DNA of 64,000 bases. Origin: Diphasiastrum complanatum. Lineage: Eukaryota; Streptophyta; Lycopodiopsida; Lycopodiales; Lycopodiaceae. A model generated the notes under the pieces. That model saw only the letters and a program-made list of their open reading frames with translations, did not search any database and was not told where the DNA came from. Position 1 is the first letter of the stretch; each line of letters begins with the position of its first letter. Of the stretch, positions 11,830 through 23,878 are shown piece after piece. The stretch lies in the NCBI GenBank assembly GCA_029204225.1, contig CM055095.1:37348597-37412596 (forward strand), read 5' to 3'. A program made the translations under genes and the position numbers.

Positions 11830-13761
11830 GAGAAAGAATGTCTCCATAACTGTATGTAAAAAATTGAAAGCCACTGAACTTGAGGAAACTACCTCTAAGG
11901 CATGTCCATCTAGGATGAGTGCCTGGCGCTGCATGAAGACTCGAGAAGTGTTGAAGACCATAACCTTGGTCTTCGCAGTGTTCAGCCCCAACCCCCATCT
12001 GGTACAAAATCCCTGTAAACAATCCAGCTGCCTCTGCAAACCCTCTCTGGTCGGGGATACTAGTACTACATCAACCGCATAAAGGAGAATAGCATTCAGA
12101 ATGGTGCCAAGTCTACAGCCACCCCCGCCACACTATGAGATGACTCGCTCTAACTCATCAATATACAATCCAAAGAGAACCGGTGAAAGAGTGCACCCCT
12201 GTTTCACCCCAATGGTGCTCCAAATGTGATCAGATAGGCCACTACTATGTCAAAAACATCCCAAGACCTTCTCATAAAGAGCCATCACTGTTAAAACAAT
12301 ATCTATGGAGAAACCAAGGTCACGAAGTCTCTGAATGAGCAGGGAGCGTGGTACATAATCGAAGGCTTTCATGAAATCTACAAAACAACAGTAAACCCTC
12401 TATTTCCTGTACTTAGCTTCCTCAATCAAGGCTCGAAGTGTAAAAATATGGTCAGTGGTAGAATAATGAGATCGGAAACCTGCCTGCCCCAATGTATGTA
12501 ATCTCTGAGCTTCTGCCTCTGAACTCACTGCAGACTGGAGTATGGTACCATAGAGCTTCGTGAGAACATGTCCGATCATGATGGTGCGGTAATTACTAGG
12601 ATTCATGGGATCACCATTTTTATGAATAGGGTGGATGATGTTGGTGCACCAAGATGAGGGGAAACCAGAGACAACGGCGGAATTGAGGAGAGTGGCTAGT
12701 GTGGGAGCAAGGAGGTCGGAAGCATGGGTTAGGAGTTCAGATTCAAGGTCTTCGATATCTCTTGCTTTATGGGACTTCATTCTCTTGATGGTCGTAAGTA
12801 CCATGTCAAATGTGAATAAGGTGAACTCAGAGGGGTGTGGGGAGATAGAGATGGGTGTGTCAGTGGGTATGGTATATAGTTTGGTAGCATATTCGGTCCA
12901 TATGCGAAGGTCATCCAGGAGGGGTGGTGGAGCACGAGGGATGAACTCACGCCAAAAGGTGCCTGAAGAGGAACTGAAGAGAAGATCAACAAGACGCGTT
13001 CCTTCGGAGTCATCATAGATACGCTTTTTTCGGCGGAGTGTGCGACGGTAAGAGCGCCTAGCAGAGTGGAGGAGATGAGGATCGTGAGTGCGGGCATGGG
13101 TGACAAGCTGATGAAGAGAGCGACATTCAACATCATACCACGAGGAGTGTGTGGGTCGTATCGATGAGGAGCGGGTGCCTATGCTTTTGTGGGGTTTAGA
13201 TGGAAAAGCAAGGGAAGCAGCGGTATGAAGAGAAGTGCTAAGAAAGGCAGCTTGAGTCTCGACTATACTATCATGAGGGAAGGAATGGAGCAAGGAGGTT
13301 AGGAACTCCTGGTAGACTGGTGTATAGAGAGAACTGAATGTATACTTGGGTGCCCGTGTAAGCAGGGGGTGTGAGGATGGTTGGGGAGGTGGGAGGCAGT
13401 CGATAGCGAAGGAGAGAAAGTAGTGATCAGAGAGAGTGGTGGGAGATACATGAAAATCATAGATGAGAGGTATGGAAGATGGTGATCCCATGAGGTAATC
13501 CACAACACTATGTCCACCACTGTGAGGGTGACAAGTATAACTGCCGGATTTTGGCCAACAAGTTAGGCCATTGTAAATGGCTAACTCATGGGCCTCTCCA
13601 AACTGCAACAAGTTCTCACCGTAAGGGGTAGTAGGTCCCAAGATGTCCTCTGAAATCCTGGTAACTCCCATGTCATCGCTGTCAAGGGCATGAACGCGGA
13701 GCTGGTTGGTGATGTCATAAAACTCTGACTGCCGTGAAGAGGTTCGGGCATTAAAATCCCC
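11830..13761 (-). pseudogene. LINE ORF2 remnant: endonuclease C-terminal half and reverse transcriptase
   Basis: It begins at GDFNAR (13744-13761), an AP-endonuclease core motif, and continues SGSYTCHP, HSVVDYLM and SDHYFLSF, the last endonuclease motifs (S-D-H). A linker region follows, then RT motifs: PIHKNGDPMNPSNYRTI, GQAGFRSHYSTTDHIF, VDFMKAFDYVPR, GVKQGCTLSPVLFGLYID. The frame is open from 13761 to a stop at 12400, then has further stops near 12250 and 12130. The catalytic Y-A-D-D box reads YAVD, so one metal-binding Asp is lost. The endonuclease N-terminal half, with its catalytic Asn and Glu, is absent. Confidence 0.85.
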
Positions 13762-13782
13762 AAACCCGGGGACCCCAAATCC

Positions 13783-15101
13783 CTAGCACTGGGAGCTGCT
13801 AGGTGCGCTGTCAAGAAAACGCACTTGTCCATCTCGGTAAATGACTCATCTGCCAAACTCACGGGCTGCCTGAAAGGCCTTACGCCTCTCCTCTACCTGG
13901 ATATATGTGAGGTCGTCGTCCATATAGATAGTGGTACCACGTAGCTTAGCTCTGCACCGTAAAGCATCTCAGCGGCTCTCAAGGGAGGTGAAACGAATAA
14001 TGAGTGTGGCTGCATCTCTAGTGGTCCTTCATGCGGTGTCCAACCCCTCTGTCCTGTGCCCGAGAGTGATGTCGAGAAAGCGTTTAGCTTCAGCCAATGC
14101 ATCATGTGTGTCTAGAACTCCACGAACTCTAATACTGTGGGCTTTTTGGTCTCGAGATTTCTCTTCCGAGATGGTGGCTGAGATAACAGAGGAGATGGGA
14201 GCACTGGGTTTGGTGCTCTTTTTCAAAACTGATGCCCAGGAAAGGGCCTTTTCGTGTTGCTTCCCGATCTTGGTTTCTAGCTCTCGTAGCATGTTGGTGG
14301 TGGATTCCAAAGCTGCGGCCTGTTTGATTCCGATGGATTGTTCGAGTGAGGCAACCTTGGACTGCAATAGCTTCTTCTCGTTGATCAAAGAAGTAACCGT
14401 TCCTTTCAGCTGTGCCGCAAAAATTGAAAATCTGCCTTGAATTGATCAATCTGCCAAGATGAAAAAAGTTCAATTGATTTAGAAGGCGTATACGGAATAT
14501 TGGCTATAGACTGTGGTGTCGGGAAGGAGGAATAGTGAGCAATGATCGGTGTGGGAAGAATAGGGTCAGAAGATGGAAGAGGAGCCGAATCAAAGGAGCA
14601 GCCATCAGAGAGGGGGGTGGGGGTTGCAGCAGGACAGGGAGATGGGTCATCGAGGGAGTGAGGTGAAGTCGCAGCGAGAGGGGGGGGGGGCTGGAATGAC
14701 TATGAGAGGAGGTGAGAGATTAGCGAGGGGGGGTGAGGGATTAGCGAGGGGCTGAGGTGAGGGGGCAGCGAGAGGGGGAGTTGGGGTGGCAACGAGAGGG
14801 GGTGAGGAGGGTGGATGAGTGGAGGGGTGAGTGAGGAGGATGGGTGAAGGGGTGGCATCTAGGAGATCGGAGAGGTCAACGGGGGGGGGGGGATGGAGCA
14901 GCGAGGGGAAGGAGAAGGAGAAGGAGCAGCGAGGGGGGAACGGGAAGAGGCAGCGATGGGGGAACGAGAAGGAGCAGTGAGGGGGTTAGGGGAAGGGGCA
15001 GCGAGGGGGGGAGGTGAGTGGTGAGCGAGGGAGGTGAGTGAGGAGGTGGCTGGGGAGCGTGAAGATCTGCGAGCAGGGGCGCGAGGAGGAGGAGGGGCCA
15101 T
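13783..15101 (-). pseudogene. LINE ORF1 remnant: Pro/Ser-rich head, coiled coil, RRM-like RNA-binding domain
   Basis: A start is plausible at MAPPPPRAP (15101). A low-complexity head with repeated SRSP(L/I)AA motifs follows; its G-rich complement shows as runs of seven or more G on the plus strand at 14680-14890. A heptad-rich coiled coil (about 14210-14390, EKKLLQSKVASLEQSIG) leads into SWASVLKK. An RRM-like block then starts HSIRVRGV and ends RGTTIYMDDDLTYIQVEE-RRKAF and YRDGQVRFLDSAP. LINE ORF1 proteins of this RRM class bind element RNA. The reading frame is broken by stops and frame changes. The stop at 13783-13785 lies only 21 bp before the GDFNAR codons of the endonuclease. Confidence 0.7.
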
Positions 15102-15200
15102 GGTGGAGGGCGGATCAGGGTAGGGCAAGGGCAAGGTCTAGGACAGGGCAGCCATCGCTGGAGGAGCTGGAGGAGAACTAGGGGATGGCAGTGCGCCTTG

Positions 15201-17215
15201 TTGTGTGCCCTCTAATGTGCAAACTACACAGGGTTTCTACTGTAGGGCGGATTATTTTACATGTTTGCTTTTGCAGGGATTATAAATAACTTGCTTCCAA
15301 TCTAAAGTTTTTAATAAATTGCCCAAGCAAGAAAAGGAAAAGTTGCAGTGTTTCAAAGAAAGCCTAACCTTTTTATTCAAACGTTAATTTGTTGTACAAA
15401 TAAAGTCGTTAAAATGCATGATTTCATTATCAATATTGATAGAGCTACATGTTTCACTGATGGGCCTGACGATAAAGTTCTATGCTTGATTGATTTACTT
15501 GAGAATTTGGACTGGTTCAGAATTTATATGGACTTGAGCTTTTTTATGTTGTCGAAGGCTTGTATAGTAATTTGGCTGACTTCGTTGATAAATATGAGGA
15601 AAAAGGATTTTTAATTTGCACATTAGAATTTTCCTTGAAAAAGAAAATGGGGTCGCTCTCACTGAACCTACTGCTCCTTCTCTTGATGCACCTTTAACCC
15701 CCCATCCACTTATTTTTTCTAATGACTTAGATGAAGAAAATGCATCCCAATTAGAAATCTTTTCCCAAGATACTTGTGATGTTAGCTATCAATCCACGTT
15801 TGAATTCTTTCAGGCTAAAAGTTGGCAGGTCCCTATGGTTCCAAGTTGTACTATCGACTTTAACTCCTCCTTGCACTTCTTACAAGCTTTGGAGCCTTCC
15901 CACTGTCAACTTTCTAGCCCCCTGATCTATTGATCTTTGGGTTATTCTTGCACATCTTATTGAAAAGGAAATACAAACTTGTAAACTTGCCGCTCTTCAA
16001 AAAAACCCTTCTTTAGAAACACCCATTACCTTTGATACTGTTATTCGCATGAATAAATTGAAACCCTCTCGATGTCCTTCTGAGTAGACCCACCTAGGCC
16101 TAAATTAGAGGTCACTTCGATACTGATTTTAATAGGATGAATCTACACCAAGCACGTATCTGGAATTGGAATAGGCCTTTCTTTAAAATATGAAAATATC
16201 CACTTTATGGCAAATGTAATTTGCTGGGCCTATAGGGAACTTATGTGGGGGGGAAAATGACAAGTGTAGAAATGACTTATGTAATGCTTTAAGTCCAAAA
16301 GTCTTACTTTGGAGAAATGAGCTACCAATCATATGACATATACCCTTCAGTGAAAAAGCAGTTACCATCACCTCATCTTATGTGCCAATAATAGCATCCT
16401 AACATTTGATCATTCTTAAACATCAAATTAGCCTGGTGAAAGCAATAAATAAAAAAACTAGCAAAAAAATCAAGGAACCAAGAAAATTAAAATAACCTTC
16501 ACCAAATTAGGCAAACATGTTACTCCATTCAAGCTAGTCTTTTTTTTATAATCCACTTGAAGCAAAAAAGCTTGATCTTTACAACAGAGTAGGCATCATT
16601 AAGGCTTAGTCTTGCACATTTCTTTCTTTGTTCTATTTCTGTTGCAATCTATGATATTTTCAAGATTTAAAAGTTACCAAAATGACATCAATTTTGACAA
16701 TTACTAAACCAACACCAATTCCCTAGTAGACAAATTGAACTATACATATAAAAGGAACTTGACAGCTTCACTTTTCTATGAAGTGATTATTTTCCTAATA
16801 TCTTGTATGATTGTCAGATGCCTAGGTCATTAAAAATAGAGTTACAATAAACTAGGATGATTTTGAAAGATTTTGAGCATCTAGAAGTCATATTGAACAA
16901 TGTTATCTAGCTTAGTGTTTTATTGTGTTACAACAATGTGAAATATGTAGCTCAGCCTTTTGTGGAAATGAGGACTTTATGACCTAGATTCATCTAATCA
17001 AATTTCAAAATTTTGGCTATTTTATAAAAGTTTCCTCAACCTAGATTATTTAAAGCTAAAACCATGCATGATTAAAAAAATTCCATTCAATATCTCAAAA
17101 GTTCACGCATTTTATGAGCTATTACATTGTCGTGAAAAAATACCTATAAGATAGAATACTTTTAAAATTTGTTGAATTATATGTCCTTTAAGACAAACTT
17201 TTGTTTTTCAAGTAC
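15201..17215. other. Stretch without recognisable genes; weak coding-like run at 15348-15933
   Basis: Two consecutive plus-strand open frames (15348-15614 and 15616-15933) have ordinary amino-acid composition. They continue as interrupted coding-like sequence to about 16150, with segments such as SWQVPMVPSCTIDFNSSL. I do not recognise a family. The rest (16200-17215) is AT-rich and shows nothing. Confidence 0.35.
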
Positions 17216-17217
17216 AA

Positions 17218-17735
17218 CTAGCGATGTGAGCCCACAAGTGTGCGGGCGGGCGGGCGTTTTGGGCGGCCAAGGCAATGTTTTGGACGGGTGGCAAAGAGGA
17301 GGGATGGAAATTTGAAAAACCTTCATTTTTTTTTTCTGGGCAGGGTCAGGCTGCCCGTGGGACAACGCAACCACTGCCCAAAAAAAAAACATGAAGGAAA
17401 ATTTAAAAAAGAAAGAGTCTCGGGCAGCGCTCACGCTACCTGTCACAATGTGAGCACTGCCCGGACAACGTGAGCTGCCCACTCGCACTATTATTTTGAT
17501 TATAATAGCGATGTGCGCCCGCAAGTCTGCGGGCGGGTAGGCTGAGTGATGTGGGAGGGGAACAAATTTGAATGAGAAAGGAAGGTGGGGTCCCGAGCAG
17601 CTTACGTTGCCCGCCGTCAACAATGTTGCGCTGCTCGTGTGCAGGCAAGCGCGAGGGGGGGGCATGGGGGCAGCGGTAACACTGCCCGTCACGCGTTAGC
17701 GCTGTCCCACTATTATTTTAATTATAGTAGACTGA
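17218..17735. repeat. GC-rich tandemly duplicated, hairpin-rich island
   Basis: Two units (about 17218-17504 and 17505-17735) begin TAGCGATGTG-GCCC-CAAGT and end CACTATTATTTT-ATTATA. Both are GC-rich inside AT-rich surroundings. Strong inverted repeats include 17421-17434 against 17450-17463 (13 of 14 pair), CCCGCA-AGTC-TGCGGG near 17520, and GGGCAG...CTGCCC near 17670. The structure suggests a foldback or MITE-like element; no protein is encoded. Confidence 0.6.
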
Positions 17736-17839
17736 TTTTGACTTCAAATTTAAGATGGCAATATAAGTTGTATTTCTCCAATTGGTACTACATTAGAAAA
17801 AATTCAAATTTGCTCTTGTTCAATCCCTATTCTTGGTCA

Positions 17840-19185
17840 AAAGAAATATAGCAACTCAAAACAACGTGTCCTGTCGACTTGCCTCATGGTAAGGCCAACT
17901 GATCCTAATCCACTGACTGGACACACAATATAGTAGCATAGTAATTCTAAATTTATTCTAACTCTCTCCCTAAAAGCAGAATCTACTTTTCGTTCTTTCA
18001 TATAGACAACATCAAAGTTAACGAATTTCAAGTATAGAAAGTTTTGATCTAAAGTTATCAAACTTTACTCTAATGAGTGGCTTAGTGAAAATGTCAGCTA
18101 GTTGCTCATTTATGCTACAATGAACAACATTGATCTCTTTACTCAGTAGCCTTTCATATATAAAGTGATAATGAATCTCGATGTGCTTGGTTCTTGCGTG
18201 AAACACCAGATTTTTTCTAGTTGAATGCCACTCTGAATGTCACTATGTATAGTTGTGGGATTTTCCTACTTCATGTTGACCTCATTCAAGATTTGTCACA
18301 ACCATATAGGTTCCTGTGTCGCACTACACAATGCCTTATACTCTACTTTTGTTGTGGACAAAGCAAGTGTACTTAGCTTCTTACTAGACCAGGAAAAGCA
18401 ACTACCACAAAGCTGAAATACATACCATGTGTTCGATCTATGATTATCACAACCACCTCCCCAATCTGCATCCACATAGCCAAAGATCTCTAAATAAATC
18501 TTCTTGCTTCTTGTACACTAGCCCATTGTCGAAAGTGCCTTTAACATATCATATAATACGTTTGGTAGCCTTCCAATGTGCTTCAGTAGGTGCTACCATA
18601 GACTGACTTACAATACCAACAACATAACACGTGTCTGGTCTAGTCGTAGTAAGGTAAATCAAGCTCCTTACTAATTGCCCATATAGTGTAGCATCAAATG
18701 GTTGTGATTCATTAAGCTTAGAAAGCTTTTTACCCTATCGAATAGGAGTGTTCAGTGGCTTACAATCTTGTAGCCTAAACCTATGCAACAAATCTATCAC
18801 ATGCTTGACCTGTGTTAGTCCCACCTACGTCCTTTTTGTCACACCTCCACTCCAAGACAATAGTGCATTAGGTTAAGATCTGTTTGTAGATTTGATCCAT
18901 GAGATTCTTTTTGATCATATCGATCAATTTTTGATTATTTCCCGTAATAATCAGGTCGTCAACATAAACAACAATCAAGGCAATCACACCATCAAAGCAT
19001 AAGACATACAAATTAGGGTTGGAACGTGTTCTCACCATCTCTTTCGAACGAAAGTAGGCATCAATTCTACTGTACCATGAATATCTAAAAAAGAGATTTT
19101 GTGCAATGTTCAAAGACTTGTACAAACTTTTCAATGTCCTTATTGAAAAAAGTACTCTCATCATTAGTTCAATGCAACCAAATTT
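17840..19185 (-). mobile_element. Ty1/copia fossil B: RT, RNase H and start of 3' LTR
   Basis: On the minus strand, RT appears at about 18868-19164 (YVDDLIITG, SWYSRIDAYF). RT/RNase H continues through 18210-18860, and the RNase H end is at 18018-18206 (ARTKHIEIHYHFI, QLADIFTKPL). Purine-rich DNA then leads to a probable LTR start near 17970. No gag, protease or integrase is seen. It has many breaks and looks old. Confidence 0.85.
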
Positions 19186-20240
19186 TCATCCTAGGCCATG
19201 GGTTTTGACATTCTGCAAGTAAATTTTTTGTGAGTTTTGCGAGTTTCTTTCTTGTCATGATTCAACAAAAATATAGCACATGGTGTGCTACCCTTTTTAT
19301 GCCACTACTTCAATGTTTATTATTAAGAATGTGGTTTGGTACATAGTTAAAAATCTGACAAAGTAAAAAAAAAAAAAATTTACATTAATTTTTTTTGCAG
19401 CCTTGAAACATAGCACGCCAGCGTGCTGGGTCTGGCCCCTCGAAAAAAAAAAATTTGACCTAGCCCAGCACCCATCAACAACAACTTGGGCCATGCATGG
19501 CTTGCCAAAGTAAAAACTGTATGTATAGTGTTTTTGGTTTTGAGAAGTACAGCTACTATGTGAGCTTGGTGTGGGAGAGTGCTTTCTATGTGTGTTACTT
19601 GTGTATTATGATCAATGAACTACTATCATACAATTGAAGCCAACAATCACATTACATAATGAGTAGTAAATAGGCAAGAAATGACACTTTTTTGTGCAAA
19701 ACACTTCCATTCTTAGCCTCATGAGCCAGCATTCACCAAGCAGATAATGAAATGGGCAATTTTCCAATAGGAAGATGGCAGTTTTAATCATGAGAGGAGC
19801 AAAAAAAGAGAGTGAAAAAGAGTGAGAAGATTTTGTTTTTTCTTTCCTAAAGCCCTAAAGGTTTTTTTAATGGTATTCATATTAATGTGGGTGAATCATT
19901 AACATATACAACACCTAATTTAAACAGTGCACCTAGAGAAAGCAAAGAAATGTTTTTTTCCAACCTTGATGTGGTGGCTTCTATTTAACACTCTACTCTT
20001 TTTGTCATGCCCACGACTGGTCTCAAGTAGCGTGTCCACGCTAGACATCGGTAGACCAACAACCCATAAGTTAGCTATGACTATAAAGGAATTGGGGCCC
20101 TTACGTGTATAAGGTCATAATTAATGGTTGTAGGCCTAAACTCATGGTGGTCACCAGTTGAACTCCCACCCCCTACTGCCACTCGCTTTGCACTTCCTAT
20201 TCTCCCATTTACTGATGCTTCCCTAGCCTCTGCTTCCTCT
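19186..20240. other. Stretch without recognisable genes
   Basis: AT-rich DNA with A and T homopolymers (19365-19395, 19441-19452). A perfect small hairpin GCACGC-CA-GCGTGC lies at 19413-19426. No coding signal is recognised. Confidence 0.5.
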
Positions 20241-20251
20241 TAGGTCAGTCT

Positions 20252-22290
20252 GTGACTGTTGGATCTACAACAATCACAACTGCCCAAGCCGCCTCTCTCC
20301 CAGGCACTCAAGCTACTTCACTGAACACACATGCTTTCATGGATATGTTCGATGATTCCGATCCCTTGGGGGCAGATAAAATTTTTGTGATGTCTCAGAG
20401 CCCTAGACTTTTTGAACCCCAATCCCTTGGAAGAGGATTCAGACAAGTCCATGATAGCGCTAATGTTTTTGATTCATAATTTCAAATCAATCAACAAGAT
20501 CGAGCAGATCAGGCACCAGCCACCATTCGGGTCATCCATGCAGTCAAATCACCGAAGCAGTTCGACGCCACAGTACTTGAAGGTTATGAAGAAGAAGCTC
20601 TCTGCGAGGAAGAAGATCCCCAAGCAAGACCTCAACGCCACCGCACCTGCAATTCTCGTTCCTGCTTCTGTTGCTACCACTGCAACACATGTGGATACTG
20701 GTGACACTCTTGGTTTAGTCTCTAACCTTGAACGTGTGATCCAGTCTATGCTGGATAAGAAAAAAGAAATGGAATAGCACATAGCAGATTTGGGATCCGA
20801 GAACACCTTGATCAACCAAAAGGTGATATAGCTGAATCGAGATTTAAAGATTGTTGAGCAACATGAAGCTATGTCAGAAAAGGAGATGAAAAAATCTTAG
20901 AAGTCAGCCAAAACATTGGAAGACTACATGGCGACTCTCCAGAATACATTGACGACAGCGCAAGATCAAGTGGAAAAAGCTGTCCAAGATGCCAAACAAC
21001 AAGTGTTGCTGCTTCAGGAACAATTGGATATGGCTGCACTTGAACGAGAGTGCCTTCCAAGTGAATTGGACGCGACCACCCTTGAAAGAGACACTTACCT
21101 TCAAACGCAAGTACCTGATCGTCCTGTCTCACCGGATGAGATCCACTACCTGTTCAGGAAGGTTGAAGCCTACCGAATCTCATTGGCAGGGTTTCAAGAA
21201 AGATTTGATAAGCTAAAACGTATGACATCTACAGAGCTGGCCAAGGCAAAAATAATTATCAAAGATTATGAAAAGATGGCCGCTCAAGTGTTAGAGTCGA
21301 ATCCCAGATTCAATTTATGGTAATGCCACACTTCTCACCTCAAACACAATATCGGGGAGGATTGGATACATGCATCGATCAAGGGGGAGATGCCGGTACT
21401 CAAGAAGATGTAGCACCAGATGCACATGCCACAGAAGAAGGTCCATCCACTTCTTGGGCCAGGCACTATTTTAGAAGCCGATCACCATCGAAGACCATAT
21501 CCAAGCTTTTCTACAACAACATCTCTACAACAACATCCGCATGAGTTCTCGAGGGGTGGATGGGTGATAAAGTTTAAGACCTCTGAGATCGAGGCCGAAA
21601 AAGAAATCTACAAACTACCAGCATTGGGAGAGCAACTAGCTTCGCGGAAGACATTCTTCGAAAAAGCTCCAGATTCCATTGTGAGCTATGTCGCCAGCCT
21701 TTGCAAATTGCAGGTCATTCCATATTATGTGCCACTGCCGAGAGGAAATAAATGGAAAGATTTGGGGATTCCAATAGGACAAGTAAGCATCCACACCCCA
21801 AATTGGCCCATAATCTACCAAAAGTGAAACTGGAACATCTCAGTTGACTTCCATCGGGCCCTACAGTTTTATGTTACGGAGTACAAGAATCTGCCATATC
21901 CAACTGTTAGGCAATCTGAAGTCTTTGCAAACGACTTGATAATGTTGGCGTCCATATCATCAAGATGGGATGATTGCCTTCCAGCATTGGCTTTCGATCC
22001 AAATATCTCGATGGCGTCTAACAAAGTCCAAGATCAGTTGCCATTGGCCAGATTATACTATCGAGCTGCGATACTAGGCGACGCATGGAAGTCCAGATTT
22101 ACAGCTTGGACAACCTCCAATTGGATTGTCGGGGCAAATAAGTGCTTTTTATCGCACAAATAGGATTTCAACACCGAGCACCTAGAATTCATGGAGAAGG
22201 TTCAATACCAGCTGATAGAGGTGCGACGAGCCAGAGCCCAAATAAATAATCTTGCGAGGTGTCATGGGATCTCCACCAATTTTTGTGGGG
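20252..22290 (+). other. Decayed coding stretch of unknown type with long coiled coil, possibly the body of a non-autonomous LTR element
   Basis: Consecutive plus-strand frames cover about 2 kb with protein-like composition. Parts: a Thr/Ala-rich head; a coiled coil of roughly 130 residues (about 20690-21310, e.g. QDQVEKAVQDAKQQVLLLQE and TELAKAKIIIKDYEKMAAQV); a middle block with APDSIVSYVASLCKLQ and YYVPLPRGNKWKDLG; and an end block with LARLYYRAAILGDAWKSRF and WTTSNWIVGANKCF. I recognise no family. It ends just before a G-rich stretch and TGTTGG at 22296, the layout of a polypurine tract and 3' LTR, so it may be a fossil of an element lacking pol. It is broken several times. Confidence 0.45.
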
Positions 22291-22295
22291 GATAC

Positions 22296-22800
22296 TGTTG
22301 GAGGGTTTGCGGATCCCAAGACAACCCTAACTCTAGTTAAGAAGTGAGAGAAATTTGGCACCCTGCGCATGTAAGTCCAACCAGATGATCAGAAAGCCGA
22401 TAAAAGGACTTTAGGTCTTTGATGCAGGACTTTTAATGTTGCAGGGGCTAAAGTGTCAAGGTAGTGAATAAAGTAGGGGTTCCCACCAAAATTCAAATTC
22501 AAATTGGTTCCCTCCATTATTTGAATAGCCAATAGGTTTAGAATAGCCAATAGGAATTGGGGTGCCCAACTCCTCAATTTCCTATGTAAGTACCAATTTC
22601 AAATCAATGTACATGTTCTCATTTCATTTCAAAACAAGCAGGTTGGCCCTCTTATGGAAAGGATGTAGAATGTCCTTGCTCTTTATTACTTTTCCTCCAT
22701 CTCTCATGCTTTCTTTGTGGTTGCTAATTGTTGGATTTGCTAAGTCTTATGTTTTTTGGTGAGAGAGAAAGGGAGAGAGAGAAGGGTAAGCTATCTTCTT
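22296..22800 (+). repeat. Possible LTR after the coiled-coil stretch
   Basis: TTTTTGTGGGGGATAC (22280-22295) resembles a polypurine tract and is followed by TGTTGGAGGG, a typical LTR start. The right end is not defined and no partner LTR was found, so this stays tentative. Confidence 0.35.
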
Positions 22801-23870
22801 TGTGGATTTAGGGTTAATGGTTGCAGTGTTAATTGATAGTGTTAATGGATCTTAGTGCTAATTGTGGATCATCAATGCATGCTGGATTTTGATCTAAGCT
22901 ATCACTCTCATGGGATCAAACCTCCGCGTGACATCTAACCTCGTCTCCTTGATGCTTGTATGCTTGGATCTTGGGTTGAGGCTAGGGTAGGAAATAGCCC
23001 ACAACAATATGCTTGGTGCATGGAGGATGAATGGTAGCTTGGCAAAGCAATACAAAGTGGAATAGATGGGTTTGGATAGGACACTTGGACAAGGATGTAT
23101 CTCTAGGAGATACATAGTGCATCTGAGGACATCTCAGGGTAGATGCATAGAGCATGGATGCATGGTTGTTGTAGCAATGGATCTACCTATGGCAAAGGTG
23201 TGTGGTACATGAGGATGTCTTCTTCAGCAAGCAATGATCATTAGTTGATATCTCAATCATTCATGTTGGTTGCATGAATTTGGGGTTGCATGTGACTTTG
23301 TCATGAGAGTCTTTTGTGACTAGACATAGATCAGAGTTGGAGTTTGATTGGTTATGCATATGCTACATGTAAACAAGGTACTCATTTGATATGCTCATTG
23401 TGACTTGTTGACATTGTCTACTAGCTTTTTTTTTCTTTTTCTTTTTTTTTCTTTTTTTCTGGTGAGGGTACAATCTTATAGTGGCAGTAAGATTTTCCAT
23501 GTTGAGCCATAGTCACTCATTGTTATTGGCATTACAAGTTTGTCTTGTAGGTGTCTGATAGGATTACAACCTAGTAAGATGGAGGATGATAATCTCATGG
23601 TGGCAGTGAGGTTTCCTCAGTGTGAGTCTCGTTTCTCACGTGGTCCGCTTGTGTTTCAAGTTGGATTGGGGAACAAGTCAAGTTAAGAGCGTGGTAGACA
23701 CTTATTGTGAGCATGGTGCTTATTTGATACTCTGTGAGTCAAGCGTCTCGACTGTGTGCTTGAGTGTGAGTCAAGTACAGGTAGCAGAGAATGCATATGA
23801 TCTCTACGGACACTCCAAGACATTGCTACACATTTTTTATTTTGATACTCACATCAAACTTGAGCTTAAG
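22801..23870. other. Stretch without recognisable genes
   Basis: No protein family is recognised. A T-rich run lies at 23426-23460. Two related phrases (CTTATAGTGGCAGTAAG and CTCATGGTGGCAGTGAG) lie at about 23475 and 23594, a diverged direct repeat. Confidence 0.4.
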
Positions 23871-23878
23871 AGAGGGAG

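Larger units (their letters stand above)
11780..15200 (-). mobile_element. LINE (non-LTR retrotransposon), ORF1 plus EN-RT, 3'-incomplete
   Basis: Read on the minus strand from about 15200 to 11780. First is ORF1 (Pro/Ser-rich head, coiled coil, RRM-like domain), then the C-terminal half of an AP-type endonuclease, then RT to just past the catalytic region. The zinc finger, 3' UTR and tail are missing, which is the reverse of the usual 5' truncation. Its RT is related to, but clearly distinct from, the TC-tailed family (15 of 28 residues identical in the one shared block). Target-site duplications were not found. Confidence 0.85.

Noticed and set aside
12635-13018. Plus-strand frame of 127 codons
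   Set aside because: It is the antisense shadow of the minus-strand LINE RT.
14640-15060. G-rich plus-strand tracts as a CpG-island promoter
   Set aside because: They are the complement of the Pro/Ser-rich head of the LINE ORF1 and are rich in GGGGG rather than CpG.
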